64,000 nt of DNA, taken from NCBI RefSeq assembly GCF_030704535.1, contig NC_081811.1:2181501-2245500 (forward strand). Direction: 5' to 3'. The DNA is from Vitis vinifera. Lineage: Eukaryota > Streptophyta > Magnoliopsida > Vitales > Vitaceae. Position numbers and translations under genes: made by a program. Below, piece by piece: positions 53,127-64,000 of the stretch (position 1 is the stretch's first letter; each line of letters starts with the position of its first letter). The notes below the pieces were generated by a model, which worked only from the letters and a program-made list of their open reading frames with translations, ran no database searches and was not told where the DNA came from.

Positions 53127-54476
53127 TCAAGCTTTAACAGGTTCATCATCATCTTCAATATCCCAATTCAAGTCTTCCTCTTCATCTGCAGCACTCAGCC
53201 GCTTCCGCATGTTATCTCTGTTTGCAGGGCTGCCAAGATTCACTTTCTTTTCATCACTGCTGCTGAGATCCTCAATCTCATCCCACCCAAGATCTTCTTC
53301 CTCTGGTGCTTGGCTTGCTACAACTTGAACACTGCTTTCTTTCGAAGATTCACCAGAATCAACTTTCCTTTCCAAAGCCACCTTTTCATCAGACTTCACT
53401 GCTAATTCATCCTTCTTCACTTCCAACTGCATTTTCTCATCGGACACGGACACATTCTCACTACTCATAGTGAGAATGCCCTTGTCTCCGGCATCCACTT
53501 TCACCTCATTTTCTCCCTTTTCAAGAGAAACCGCAGAAGTCCCGACTCCTGATTCCTCAACAGACTCCTCCTTTTTCACAATTTTCTCGTAATCTTTATT
53601 ACCCAATTCTCTATTTTCTTTTTCCATTTTCTCAGAATTCTTCCCACCCACCTCTCTGGTAGTCTCATCATCCTCGTCTTCATCCTCAACATCCCAACTC
53701 AACTCCTCCTCATCTTCCCTCATAATAGCTCTCTTCACAAGACTAGCCCTAACATCCTCAGCTTGCTTGAGCTTATAAACCCTGTAAAAATACCGAAACC
53801 AGAATGTCTCCTGATCGACATTTTTCGGAACAATCCGATTGTAAATCCCCTCCATAGCCCCATTTTCTTCTAACAAATTCTGAATTTCCTCACCCTTGTC
53901 ATCCAACACAAACTCTAGTTTCCACTTATTGTAATCATCCAAATCCTCAGGTTCTTCAACATATGTATTGACATCATTCTGAATTGCACGAACCTGAGCA
54001 TCAAATCTACTAAACGGTTTCGAGATCACACCCTGATTACTATGATTCTGGGCATTTTCATCAGTATCAGTATCAACTGCTAGAAGCGCTTCCTTACCAT
54101 GTGAGATGATCTCGGCCGTTCCTTTCAACATGGAGCTCCCGAATTCAGACGCGCCGACCTCGATCGACGCCGGCAGTTCCTTCACGACACGGCTCGCGAC
54201 CTCACGGAACGCCGCCGTTTCATGCTTCAGGCCAGTCCCAAATTCCTGGAGATCTCGACGGTATATTTCGATAACTGATTCGGATTTGGTGGTTAGGGTT
54301 TTGATTAAACCCCCAAAGCTCCAACCACCGCCAGCACTGGGATTAGGGTTAGGGTCCGGTTTCGCATCTGGGGCATCGTCTTCTTCGCTTTGGGATGGTT
54401 TTTTGGGCGATTCCGGATCTGGGTCGAATCTTGGAGGATCTGGGTCGTCTGAAAAAACGGATTTGAAGAAATCCAT
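53127..54476 (-). CDS. BSD-domain protein, intronless, 449 aa
   Basis: Starts MDFFKSVFSDDPDPPRFDPD. An N-terminal Pro/Asp-rich region is followed by a predicted helical region (~52-165) typical of BSDC1-like proteins. The BSD domain lies at about 182-238, with the hallmark Phe-Trp pair at 225-226 in QETFWFRYFYRVY. The C-terminal half is very acidic and Lys/Glu/Ser-rich, with three similar phrases: EEELSWDVEDEDED, EEEDLGWDEIEDL and EEEDLNWDIEDDDEP (the last near the C-terminus). BSD domains occur in TFIIH p62, synapse-associated and DOS2-like proteins; the plant members are poorly characterised, so the cell role is not assigned. No membrane segment is seen. It faces the ALKBH10B-like gene tail to tail. 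Confidence 0.9.
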   Translation of the reverse strand: MDFFKSVFSDDPDPPRFDPDPESPKKPSQSEEDDAPDAKPDPNPNPSAGGGWSFGGLIKTLTTKSESVIEIYRRDLQEFGTGLKHETAAFREVASRVVKELPASIEVGASEFGSSMLKGTAEIISHGKEALLAVDTDTDENAQNHSNQGVISKPFSRFDAQVRAIQNDVNTYVEEPEDLDDYNKWKLEFVLDDKGEEIQNLLEENGAMEGIYNRIVPKNVDQETFWFRYFYRVYKLKQAEDVRASLVKRAIMREDEEELSWDVEDEDEDDETTREVGGKNSEKMEKENRELGNKDYEKIVKKEESVEESGVGTSAVSLEKGENEVKVDAGDKGILTMSSENVSVSDEKMQLEVKKDELAVKSDEKVALERKVDSGESSKESSVQVVASQAPEEEDLGWDEIEDLSSSDEKKVNLGSPANRDNMRKRLSAADEEEDLNWDIEDDDEPVKA

Positions 54477-57095
54477 GGAAAGAATTAGGGTTTTCGATCA
54501 GAGAGAATTGGGATTTCTCAGAAAAATTGCGAAAACAGAAATGAGTTAACAATCTTGAGAGAGAAGAGTACGAGAGAGAGAGAGCATGTTCCTCTACACG
54601 CCAGACTATGCTATCAATATAGTCCCTCACAAATCTGAACCAATAAAAAAAAAGAAAAAAATTCAAAATCATATTTCACCATAAATATTAAAGATCAAGA
54701 AATTCATTTAAAAATTTTAATTTATAAATTATTCTTCTTATTATAGGATTTTCATTAAAATTAAAAAAAAATCATTAAAATTTTAAATTTATTAACATTA
54801 TCCTTATTTTAAATAAAAGGATTTCTTAAATATAAAATTAATGGCATGATTTTATTTTTATTTTTTTAATAATAAGATAAAAAAAAAAAATTATATCCTA
54901 ATCATTGGCATCTTGTGGACCAAGCTACAACAACATCTAGGTGGTGGTGCATGAAGTATCTTTATAGCAAAGCAAGCCATATTTTTCATTTTAGAAGTTA
55001 CTTCCAAATTGGGTTTTGAAAACAAAGTGTTTTTTTTTATTTTTTATAAATAAAATAAAAAATTCCTAAAGAATAATAATAATAAAGTGATACAAATTGA
55101 ATGCTTGATGTCTATAATATTTTTTTTTGTCCTTTTCATCATAGACAACCATGAGGATAACTAAATTAATGGAGGGATGCTATACTCAAATGAAGTGTTT
55201 GAATATGATAAGCAATGCCCCATAGAATATGAGCCCAAATCTTAGTGTAGAATATTCAAAAATACCTTTGCCATTTGTTGGATTGGATTCTAATTTTAGG
55301 GTTTATGTTTATAATCCAATCATCTCAAGCCATGTGGAAGAAAAAATGGGGAAAATACATTTTTTTAAATAATTTATCTCTCCCACCAATTAAACTTCTA
55401 TATAAAAATAAAACATATAGTACAAAAAAAATATAAATTTATCTCATATTTTTTTAAATTACTTTTTTTTTTTATATCTTAATTTTTTTTAAACAATTTT
55501 TAAAATCATTACTTTTTTAATGTAAATTTTTAAGAGTTTTTACATCTATATATTAAAGTTACTGTTATTTTTTATTTTTAAAAATAGAGAAAAAAAGAAT
55601 ATATCCAAACAAATTTTCGATAATCAAGTATAACCTTAAATACTAGTAAAAAGAAGCATTGAGCTTAAATTGATACAGGCTCAACTCAAATGGTACAAGA
55701 TTAGAAGATGTTTGTTTTTTAAACTTTTACCGAAAATAACTTGCTTTTAAACTTTGAGTTGTTTGTCTTTCTATTTTTTACGATTTATTATAAATTTTGG
55801 ATGGAATAAAAATTTTTAAAATAACACCATTATCGATGATAAATATAAAAAGTAATTAAAAATAAAAAAAGATAAAATAAAATAAAATGATAATATAGAT
55901 TTAAAATAAAAAATAAAAGATTTAAAATAAAAAATAAATTAAAAAAGATAAATATTTAAAATTAAAAAAACTTTCAAAAAAATCCATGATATTTTCCCAA
56001 TAAATTGCCGATATATTCATCGATATATCCGATCAATTCCATAGTATCCGATAGCTCTAGTCCACGTTTGATTATTTCACTGATTTTTCGCTTCCAAACT
56101 AATATATCACCAATATTTCGTCAATATTATCGATATTTTACCGAAATTCCCATCAATGTACCCATGTCGGGCACCACCGATATTCATATATTAGGCGATA
56201 TTTCACCAAACAAAATTTGAAATTTTAATCCTTGGATCGAATCGAACATGATTTGAACTGAAATCCTTTAACTAAAATCACCATAATTAGACTTTAAGGT
56301 CATGTTTGATTCTTATAAAATTTGAGGTAAAATAAAATAAAAAGGAACAATAGAAAGCAAGTAAAAATGAAGAAAAATAAAAAAATTTGATTTACATTCA
56401 ATTAATTATTTTCATACATCACTTCAAGCTCATTTCATTCATTTTATTTTTTTATATAATTTGAAAAAGCATAAATATCTAATTAATTTTAATTATATTT
56501 TATTTATTTTTCTATATTTTTTATAATAAAATTAAATATATAAAAAATCATTTTCCTTAATATGTGTTTTTCGAAACCTAAGGTAAGGAAGTCCAACCTA
56601 TTTGGTTCTCTCACACTAATTATCCAAAGGGCACAAGAGAATCCATCAATTTGTTAATATAATTGAGATATGAAGAGATTGCATTAGAATGGAATCATTC
56701 CAATGCCATATATAAATCTCCTAATGCCCTGGAAGCCAATGCCTAGAAATGTTTGATTCATACCTAGCCATCTTTTGTAGGCAAATTGGCGTGTCTCCTG
56801 GTATTTGGGATTATAACAAGCTTCAAGCAAAGGTAGAATTCCAATTCTCTCACCATTCCATAGTATCAACCAGTGCTTTCTAATCTTTATATTCTTGCAA
56901 GCTCCCCCTTTTGCTTTTTTCTACTGAATTTGTCCAAGAAATGAGACCCCTTTTGAATCAAAAGAGAAAAAGATGTTGCCATTCAAACCTGAGGCTACCC
57001 CATTTCTTAAGAATAGAATCATCATACATCCATCCAGTCCATTTGTTCATATACCACCCTTCAATTTTTTTTTTACCTCGTATTCAAAACCAGTA
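54477..57095. other. BSD-gene promoter side and AT-rich intergenic DNA
   Basis: The first ~150 bp (with a short GAGAGAGAGAG run) is the likely 5' UTR and promoter of the BSD gene. Then comes ~2 kb of very AT-rich DNA with one CGATAT-rich repeat. The last ~200 bp leads into the next gene. No other gene is seen. Confidence 0.5.
55985..56220. repeat. CGATAT-rich dispersed-repeat segment
   Basis: A ~235-bp island in which CGATAT, CCGATA and TATCGAT words recur (for example GCCGATATATTCATCGATAT and GTCAATATTATCGATATTTT). It differs sharply from the AT-rich flanks and gives a spurious ORF. It probably is a fragment of a dispersed repeat; the family is unknown. Confidence 0.6.
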
Positions 57096-57563
57096 ATGCA
57101 GAAAGAGGAGGAGGATTCCAAGCCTCTTGGCATCTGCCACAGGCTCTTCAACTTGGTCTTGAGCAGACTTATCGGCTTCCGGCCTCCAGTCTCCACGGAT
57201 GTGCCCATTGAGTATAAAAATAGAGGTGATAAGAAGTGTGGTAGTCCTACTGTAACTGCCATTGAGGTTCAACTGCAGAAGGGACCTGAGACTGTTCCAG
57301 TGAAGGATCAGAGAAAGGAGCTTCCCGCAGTTCGGGATATCGCTATATCTAATGGGAAAACTTCTACTGATCAGCTCCAAGATAAAGGGCCACCTATGGT
57401 CAAGCCAATTCCCACAAATGGAGGGAAGGCCAGCGGCACAGCAGAAAGGCCACGGCTCCCAGTGACTCTGGTCACCAACATAAATGAAATGTCAGGTGAT
57501 TTCATCCGGCAGAGGAAGGAGGCAATGCAGAGGACTAACACCATGGAGCCTAAAAAACTCTAG
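57096..57563 (+). CDS. Short lysine-rich protein, possible distant member of the A/B family, 155 aa
   Basis: Single-exon reading frame starting MQKEEEDSKPLGICHRLFNL. An upstream in-frame ATG at 56973 is also open, but its added residues look like translated leader. The N-terminal P.G.C...F pattern matches PTGPCERIFQA and LTGPCKKFFEA of the two tandem paralogues at 33-38 kb. The C-terminal MSGDFIRQRKEAMQRT resembles their AEFIKNTKIKMRAT and SDYIKRTTIKIRTT. The middle is polar and charged with no domain I recognise. The similarity is short, so shared ancestry is an inference. It is convergent with the GATL gene. Function is unknown. Confidence 0.6.
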   Translation: MQKEEEDSKPLGICHRLFNLVLSRLIGFRPPVSTDVPIEYKNRGDKKCGSPTVTAIEVQLQKGPETVPVKDQRKELPAVRDIAISNGKTSTDQLQDKGPPMVKPIPTNGGKASGTAERPRLPVTLVTNINEMSGDFIRQRKEAMQRTNTMEPKKL

Positions 57564-58550
57564 CACGGACTCTGGAGTCAGGTTAGTTGGCTTATTGGGC
57601 AATATCCCTGTGTGTGTTGTAGTGGCCATATACGATGTGTGACAGATCATTCCCTGCAGCTTGCTTAGTGATATTCACCTGTCTCAATTCTATTCTTCTC
57701 TAGTCAATGTTTCCTCCCCTTTGGGGATTAAATAACAAGAATTTAATTAGCTTTTGATTTTTTCTATGGCAATAATATGATGGGTAGAAATGGTGCATGG
57801 TCAGTACATTGCTGCATTTCTGAAGTTTTCATCAAACACATTCCATGAAGAGGCATCTGCAATCACTTCAATTATGATCTTATCATGGCTTCATACTTTC
57901 ATCACATGTGGGGAATACACGATTCTTCCTTTTTGCACAAACCTTTTCAACAATCCCACCCTGGGATTTGGCCCAAGCCATGATCAGAACCATGAATATC
58001 CCTCAAAATGAATGGTGAAGTCAGTTATTCCATGAATTTGTTTTGAATGGTCTGTTGAAGTCATAACTTTTGGTACAAGAAAGGGGTGGGGGTCCAAGCA
58101 AAAGAAAAAGAGAATTTGGAAAGAAATAAGTATATATATGTATGTGGGATTAATTTGGAGATGATTAATTAATATACAGAAAAGTTGTTCAAAGGAGAAC
58201 ATGGAAAATCTGATAGACAATCATAGATTCGTCTGGAATCAGCACTCATTTTTTGATTAATCTACACATAAGAACACCATTGAGTGATGTAGGTAAGATA
58301 ATAACAAAACCCATAATTTTCCTCCATACATATATACCTCATAGTCCCCCTAACACCCTCCATCTTCCCCCACCTGATCAGCAAAAGTTTTGTTATTCCT
58401 CTACACAACTTCACCTCAAATGGAACTTCTAGGCAACATTTTTTTTTTTTTGAATATTTTTGTTATCCCACATATATATCAATGTCACCTTCTTGCTCTC
58501 CTAATCATATGATCCTTCAATGCCAATCAATCCAAGCTCCCCCATTGACC
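57564..58550. other. Convergent intergenic region
   Basis: The 3' UTRs of the short lysine-rich gene and the GATL gene plus AT-rich spacer. A TATATATGTATGTG stretch lies near 58130. No other gene is seen. Confidence 0.5.
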
Positions 58551-59621
58551 TCATTCTTCTAGCGAGCTCGTCGATGATCGGTAGAGGTCGTAAGGCGCCC
58601 ACAGATGATCGACGGTGCATGGCCTCCTCGAGTCCAACCTCAACCATGGCTTCCCTTTCCCACTCCAATGTAGCAGGCTTATTGGCCCTGGATGAAGACT
58701 CCTACATCTCCCTTCAAGATTGTCTCCTCCCAACCCATGTTGGTTCCATCTATGATGGACTGGCTGCATATTTCCAGCCAAAACAAGCAAGAAAGGAGGC
58801 AAAGAACCCAACTGATATATCCTCTTCTTCTTCTGCACCGCCATCCATTCTTCCACCTTCTTAGTATACCCTCCTTCTCTCCACTTCTCCACGTCCACCA
58901 CCATCACCCCTGTGTTGAAGTAACATGGCTTCCGGCCATCAAACGTGCGGGCCAAAGCCCGGTCAGACCAGAACGCAGAGGTGAAGTAGTTAGTGAAATT
59001 AGCATGGCAGTACTCCGGCGCAGCCAGCACCTTGTCACCCAGCTCCACCCCCCACAGCTTGGCGATGTCGTCCACCATTACCAGGTCTGAATCAAGGTAA
59101 ATAACCCGCCGGACATCCGCCGGCAGTATATCACCGAGATATATCCTTGCGTAGTTCAAAGGCTGGTCCAGAGCTCGCCTGATGGACTTGGATATCTTCC
59201 CACGAACCCTATTCGAATCAAACCGATACACCTTGAAGTTCAGGAAAGGAAATGTGGAGTTGATGCTGGAGAAGATATCCGACTCAAAGTGACTCCATAG
59301 GAAGTGGAAATCGATGTTTTCCGGGCAGGTGGAGTGTTGCAGGATGGATAAGAGAGCTGCAATGGTGCCTCTGAGATAGTTGGCGTCAAGGGTCATGACC
59401 ACATGTATCCTGTCCGCATCCGACGAGCCGCAGGCATCCCCATTTCGGAAAGCGGGAGCTTCACGGAAGAGGACGACTGCAGGCTCATAGGAGGAGGGTT
59501 TTCGGATAATTCCATGGCGTATACCAGAAGGAGAAGTGACGACAGAGGTGGGACGGAGAAAAATTATAATGGACAGGAGGCCCAGGAGGGGTAGAGATGA
59601 AGGGGGGCTCCAAAGGGCCAT
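58551..59621 (-). CDS. Probable galacturonosyltransferase-like protein (GATL4-like), intronless, 356 aa
   Basis: GT8-family Golgi glycosyltransferase. GATL proteins act in pectin and/or xylan synthesis; the exact donor and acceptor are not fixed by sequence. An N-terminal hydrophobic segment (~10-25) is a signal or anchor. The GT8 metal-binding DxD is Asp177-Ser-Asp179 in [11 protein letters not shown]. The C-terminal H..G..KPW motif is at 318-326 (HWSGKGKPW). Other family signatures present are EAPAFRNGD at 54-62, [10 protein letters not shown] at 153-162, PEYCHANFT at 202-210 and NQHGLGGDN at 293-301. It ends [13 protein letters not shown]. The full length of ~356 aa without introns fits the GATL subfamily, and from memory it is closest to GATL4. 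It is divergent from PIG-T across 2.4 kb. Confidence 0.93.
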   Translation of the reverse strand: MALWSPPSSLPLLGLLSIIIFLRPTSVVTSPSGIRHGIIRKPSSYEPAVVLFREAPAFRNGDACGSSDADRIHVVMTLDANYLRGTIAALLSILQHSTCPENIDFHFLWSHFESDIFSSINSTFPFLNFKVYRFDSNRVRGKISKSIRRALDQPLNYARIYLGDILPADVRRVIYLDSDLVMVDDIAKLWGVELGDKVLAAPEYCHANFTNYFTSAFWSDRALARTFDGRKPCYFNTGVMVVDVEKWREGGYTKKVEEWMAVQKKKRIYQLGSLPPFLLVLAGNMQPVHHRWNQHGLGGDNLEGRCRSLHPGPISLLHWSGKGKPWLRLDSRRPCTVDHLWAPYDLYRSSTSSLEE

Positions 59622-62070
59622 CCTGTCTAGCTATGGCGATGATTAACAGGGAAAAAGGAGGGTGGAGGTTAGGGAAGATGATGATCGACAGCCATTGTAG
59701 GCTGGATTGGAGAAGGCTTAGGAGAGGTTAGAAATGATTTGACAAAAAAAGGAGAAAGGAGAGAGAGGTTGGTGAGATTGTGAGGAAGAGAAGAAACCTC
59801 GGGAGAACCAGACCCTCCTTCCAATGAAAAAATGCTATAAATCACAAAAAAAAAAAAAAAAAAAACTTAAACATCAATCCCATACTAATTTTCAATAATT
59901 ATTATTATTATTATTATGAGAAATATTTAATATGAAAATTATTTTTAAAATTAACAATTTTGAAAATTTTCTTCTTTTTTTTTTAAATTTTCATTCTCTC
60001 AAATATATTTTTCCATTTTTTTGTCCCACAAGAGATGGTATTTTATATTTGTATGGAATGAATCCCATTTCTTCCCTTTTTATTTTCTCAAAAAAAAAAA
60101 AAAAGTTTATAATTCAACTTATTGTCCTCACTTTAAAAAATATTTTTTTAATAATTTAACGTTATAAAAAGAATTTGAGGTTAAAAATGCTTGAAAGCAT
60201 ATTTGAACATTTCAAGGCCTCATTTGGAATTAACATAAAATTTGAATTTTAAAAATAGTTTTTTAAGAATTTATTATGAAAGCTTGTTGTTTTTCAAAAC
60301 AAATTTAAGATATTTTGATAAATGATTAAAAATATGAAAAATATTTTGAAAGCATTTGTATTATACATAAATGCATGGTATATTCACAAATTAAGAGAGA
60401 AATTTGATTTTATATTTAAATTCATAAATTGAATTTATTTTTGAAAATAATCAAGAATCGCTTTTAAAACCTGTTCTTGAAAAGTGTTTTTAAAAATGTT
60501 GCCAAATATGCCCTAAAACATGCAACATGTTTTTTATTTTTTTAGTCATTTTCTCTAAGGAATCCAATTATCATAATCATTATATTTACCATTATCAAAA
60601 CCCAAAACACAATCACCACATCAATGGAAATTAGTTTGCATTTTAGTAACAAATTTGAATTTTCTTCCATTCATCAAATATGTGAATGTACCATATATTA
60701 AGCAATTAAAATAAATTTACATTTTTTTATCAATGTGATTTCTCATAAACCCCACTAGTATTTTATCTAATTAATTAAATCAACTTTTATTATTTTTTTC
60801 CAAATATTAATATTGGTTGGATGAAAGTGATTTATTAAGCATCCTACTTAACCATGACCATAATGAGTCTACCTTTTGTAAATTAGATTGCAAATGAAAC
60901 TAAATTATACAAGAAAAACTATAATTAAGGTGCATTAAGTATAGGTTAGTAAGTTGTATGAAAAAGTGTATTCAAATACTTTTTAAAGCTTAATAAAATT
61001 ATGTAAAAATAATTTCAAAATGTTGGGCTTCTTATATATATATGCACTTGGAAAGCCTTAAACAAGAGTTTTGGAGTGAAATTAGCAATTGGGCATGGTT
61101 TTAGCTCTACTAGTGGATTGATTGGTCAACTAGAGAACTGGTTATTGGAAAAATCATACAAAGTGACTATTAAACCGTAAACTTCTTGATCGATTGAAGC
61201 AAAACCTCAATTATCGCAAAATTGTTAGTCATTGCCAAGTTTGTAACTCAAAACCCCCCAATCGAACAATTAGTCTACTTAATTTTTCAAAATTTTGTAA
61301 ATTTACAATTTTCAAACTCAGTTAGGTTTGAGAGCAATTATAACATACTTCTAATCATGAAAATATTGATTTTGTTATCAACAAATAAACTTGAAGAGAT
61401 TTTGAATTGTTAAGTACCTTTAAAAATATTTTTATGCATCCATTGTTAGTGCACATCAATAGTAAGTTGCATTGCTTTATATAGTTTCTTCTGACTTTAT
61501 CAAAGAAAATCATATTACTTATTACACTTCAAATTAGATGTTAAATTTGTGTCTTATTTTATTATCATCGAAACATAGGTTTAACCAAATATTGGTTACC
61601 ATATTAAACACTATAATTAATAAAGTAAAAACCCTAAAAAAATAAAATAAAAGCAAGGTTAAATAATGAATTAATATTTTAGATTATGCCAAAATTTAGT
61701 ATGAAATCCTCTAAAAGAGAGTAGAATACTAACCTTTTGTTTATTTCTTGAAAATTTTGAAAGAAAATATAATGGAAAGAAAATAAAGATGAAAAATAGA
61801 AAGAAATAAAGAAAATATAAAAATAAAAAATAAAAAATGACCGACCTTAGTTTTCATGAAATTTTCTACGGTCGGGTAGACCCAAATGGAAATATTCGGG
61901 TAGATCCAAAATGCCGACCCGGAGGTGCGGGCTTGCAGTTGGATCCCTACGATCGCTCACATTGATCCAACTCGCACTCCGATCGGTTTAGAGGGTGGGT
62001 GTGGCTGCAATGACAGATCTCCGGTCGATAACCTGGTAGCCAACAGCCCACCACCGCCACCTCCATCGCC
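59622..62070. other. Divergent intergenic region between GATL4-like gene and PIG-T
   Basis: The ~200 bp next to 59621 is the likely 5' leader of the GATL gene (purine-rich on the plus strand). The middle is very AT-rich with poly-A runs. The last ~200 bp (from about 61860) is GC-richer, has a doubled CGGGTAGA word, and is probably the PIG-T promoter and leader. No gene is seen. Confidence 0.5.
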
Positions 62071-64000
62071 ATGGCTGCTGTTCTTCGTTTCCTCATCGCA
62101 GTCCTCCTGTTTTCCTCTATAGCCTCCGCCTCACTCAGCCAAGAAGAAGAAGAAGAATTCTCAGAAGAACTGCTGCTGAAACCTCTGGCCGATCGCAAAG
62201 TGCTCGCCCATTTCCACTTCGAAAGCAAAGCTCCTCCCACGAGAACTTATGGCCACCACCACCGCCTCTTCCCGAAAGCTCTTTATCAGCTGGTAATTTC
62301 TGTATCTTTGTTTTCTTTTTCTTGTTTCTGTGCTCCGTTTGGTCGCTGAGAAAATGTTGGAAAATTAAGGAACACTGATTTTTTTTTTTAATCTCGGACA
62401 TTTTTGTTACTTAGCTGGTATCTGTTGCTATGATTAACACCGCAGAAGTAGGATGTTGTGCCCAAAGCCTTTTTTATTAGGTCGTAGTATCTATGATTTT
62501 GTTTGTTTTATTTTCAGTAAAATCATAGAAAAGAAAAACGTTTGAATCTCCAAGGTTTTATTATCTTGGCTATTATTATTTGTGTTTCCACTGTTAATAC
62601 AGCTGAAGTTGGATTTGTGTCTGCATTGAACCGCACGTTTTATCCATCTTTATGGATGTTTTATTGTTTGTGTGCTCTGTTTGGTTGCTGAGAAAGATGT
62701 CGAAAATTTGAAGAAAACCATAACTCTCTGAATCTCCTGGTTTGCTTATTTAGCAAGGCATGAGTTGGACTTTCTGTCAGAAGCCATATGGCTTCCTTTC
62801 ATTTTCATTATGTTTTTCCTTTCCTTTAGTTGCATAGGAAAATTTTCATGAGTTGAACTCTGGATGCAGTTCAAAGCAGATTTAATGTTTTTCTCAAACT
62901 TCATGGTAACATATCCATGGTGATCTATGAAAATTTGAAAGAAACAAATTCTGGGGATTCTCCATTAAAGCAAACAAGGCTAAAGGAAAGTAATGCAATT
63001 TGAAAGAAACAAATTCTGGGGATTCTCCATTAAAGCAAACAAGGCTAAAGGAAAGTAATGCTAATTTTGGTTGCTTATAGTTTGTTTCAAGCTAGTGCTT
63101 TTGAGTCCTTGACAATTTGGTGACTGAATTATGGCCTTGGTAATGCTTGAGCAGGTCCAGAAATTTCGGATTCGGGAGATGGAGTTGTCCTTCACTCAAG
63201 GTCGCTGGAATTACGAACGCTGGGGTGGGTTTGACCCCATATCAAGCAGCAATGCAAAGCCGCCTGGGGTTGAGTTGTGGGCAGTCTTTGATGTCCCACA
63301 TGATCTGGTTGATGCTTCCTGGAAAAATTTAACTCACACACTTTCGGGTCTCTTTTGTGCTTCAATCAACTTCCTAGAGTCTTCTACTGCATATTCTGCT
63401 CCTGATTGGGGATTTCAGCCATTTTCTGGCAGTCTGAGGTATGGCTCTTTGCCTCGTGAAGCTGTTTGCACTGAGAACCTAACTCCCTGGTTGAAGTTGC
63501 TTCCTTGTCGAGATAAAGCTGGGCTAGCTGCATTAATGGACAGACCATCTATTTATAGAGGCTTTTATCATTCCCAGAGGTTGCGTTTGAGCTCAACCGA
63601 ATTTGGCTCAACGGAGCTAGAATCGGGGATAGCACTTGATCAAACCCTTACAGTTGTTCTTCAACCTACTACTTCTCAAAGAGCTAGCATGACTTACTCC
63701 AGTGACTCAGTATTACAACCCAGTTGGTCTTTGAGCTCAATTTTTGGGAGGAAAGTCAGTGGAAGATGTGTTCTTGCAAAATCTAGTAATGTGTATGTTC
63801 AAGTTGAGAGGGGTTTGGTGTCTGAACTGAAAAATTTGCATGCAGAAGATGAAGGATCTGGGGCTGGTAATGTAACCTTTGAAAAGACTTGGAATAACCC
63901 AGGCTTTGAATTATCCATTGCCCCAAATAGGGTGATTAAAGAAGTGAATATCTTGCATGATGAGACCTCAATAGTTCTGTATGAATACTTGATTGATAAC
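62071..64000 (+). CDS. PIGT: GPI transamidase subunit PIG-T/GPI16, 5' part, cut by the window end
   Basis: PIG-T is an ER-membrane subunit of the complex that attaches GPI anchors to protein C-termini; it scaffolds the catalytic GPI8 subunit. Exon 1 is 62071-62292 (74 codons) and exon 2 starts at 63155 and runs past the window end, giving 356 visible residues. The start MAAVLRFLIAVLLFSS begins a clear signal peptide, followed by an acidic stretch. Then come LLLKPLADRKVLAHFHFES and, after the intron, family-typical blocks such as ELSFTQGRWNYERWG and TENLTPWLKLLPCRDKAGLA. The C-terminal membrane anchor is outside the window. Intron 1 (862 bp) carries two early-intron motifs and a perfect 65-bp tandem duplication. 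Confidence 0.93.
62331..62700 (+). repeat. Two copies of the early-intron motif in PIG-T intron 1
   Basis: TGCTCCGTTTGGTCGCTGAG at 62331 and TGCTCTGTTTGGTTGCTGAG at about 62673, each followed by AAA(A/G)ATGT and a GGAAAATT/CGAAAATT word. Surrounding sequence is also weakly similar, suggesting a ~342-bp intron duplication. The motif matches those in EF-Tu, SP1 and ALKBH10B-like early introns. Confidence 0.65.
62932..63061 (+). repeat. Perfect 65-bp tandem duplication in PIG-T intron 1
   Basis: Copy 1 is 62932-62996 and copy 2 is 62997-63061, with no mismatch by eye. The unit starts AATTTGAAAGAAACAAATTC. It lies ~95 bp before the acceptor of exon 2. Confidence 0.95.

Noticed and set aside
54106-54549. 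147-codon plus-strand ORF
   Set aside because: Antisense shadow of the BSD-protein gene.

Overview
The window is nuclear DNA of a flowering plant. AT-rich intergenic DNA, intron-rich genes with GT-AG splicing, a plastid-targeted glutamine synthetase, a plant GT8 glycosyltransferase and a plant m6A demethylase all point to a eudicot. The gene set and repeat style are compatible with grapevine (Vitis), but that species call is an inference from memory.

Layout. 0.8-6.4 kb (+): an uncharacterised two-helix membrane protein in 5 exons. 8.2-14.9 kb (-): mitochondrial elongation factor Tu in 12 exons, convergent with the first gene. 16.5-19.6 kb (+): chloroplast glutamine synthetase GS2 in 13 coding exons, divergent from EF-Tu. 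20.2-22.4 kb (+): a GDSL esterase/lipase in 5 exons. 23.8-32.2 kb (+): the chloroplast outer-envelope E3 ligase SP1 in 11 exons, whose 4.4-kb sixth intron carries a LINE. 33.5-34.3 and 36.7-37.6 kb (+): two paralogous lysine-rich disordered proteins, separated by a decayed copy of the 3' half of SP1. Together these record a tandem segmental duplication. 37.6-44.9 kb: a gene-poor stretch with microsatellites and one doubtful 46-codon ORF. 45.0-49.7 kb (+): an ALKBH10B-type RNA N6-methyladenine demethylase in 7 exons, one intron being GC-AG. 53.1-54.5 kb (-): an intronless BSD-domain protein. 57.1-57.6 kb (+): a short protein that may be a distant third member of the lysine-rich family. 58.6-59.6 kb (-): an intronless GATL4-like galacturonosyltransferase. 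62.1 kb to the window end (+): the 5' part of the GPI transamidase subunit PIG-T.

The genes do not form a pathway. They are ordinary plant housekeeping and organelle genes: mitochondrial translation, plastid nitrogen assimilation, plastid protein-import control, mRNA demethylation, cell-wall synthesis and GPI anchoring. All multi-exon models below were assembled by hand; splice phases close and the predicted lengths fit the families where a family was recognised. The least expected signals are the SP1/lysine-rich-protein duplication and a short motif resembling CTGTTTGGTTGCTGAGAAAA that recurs in early introns of four unrelated genes.
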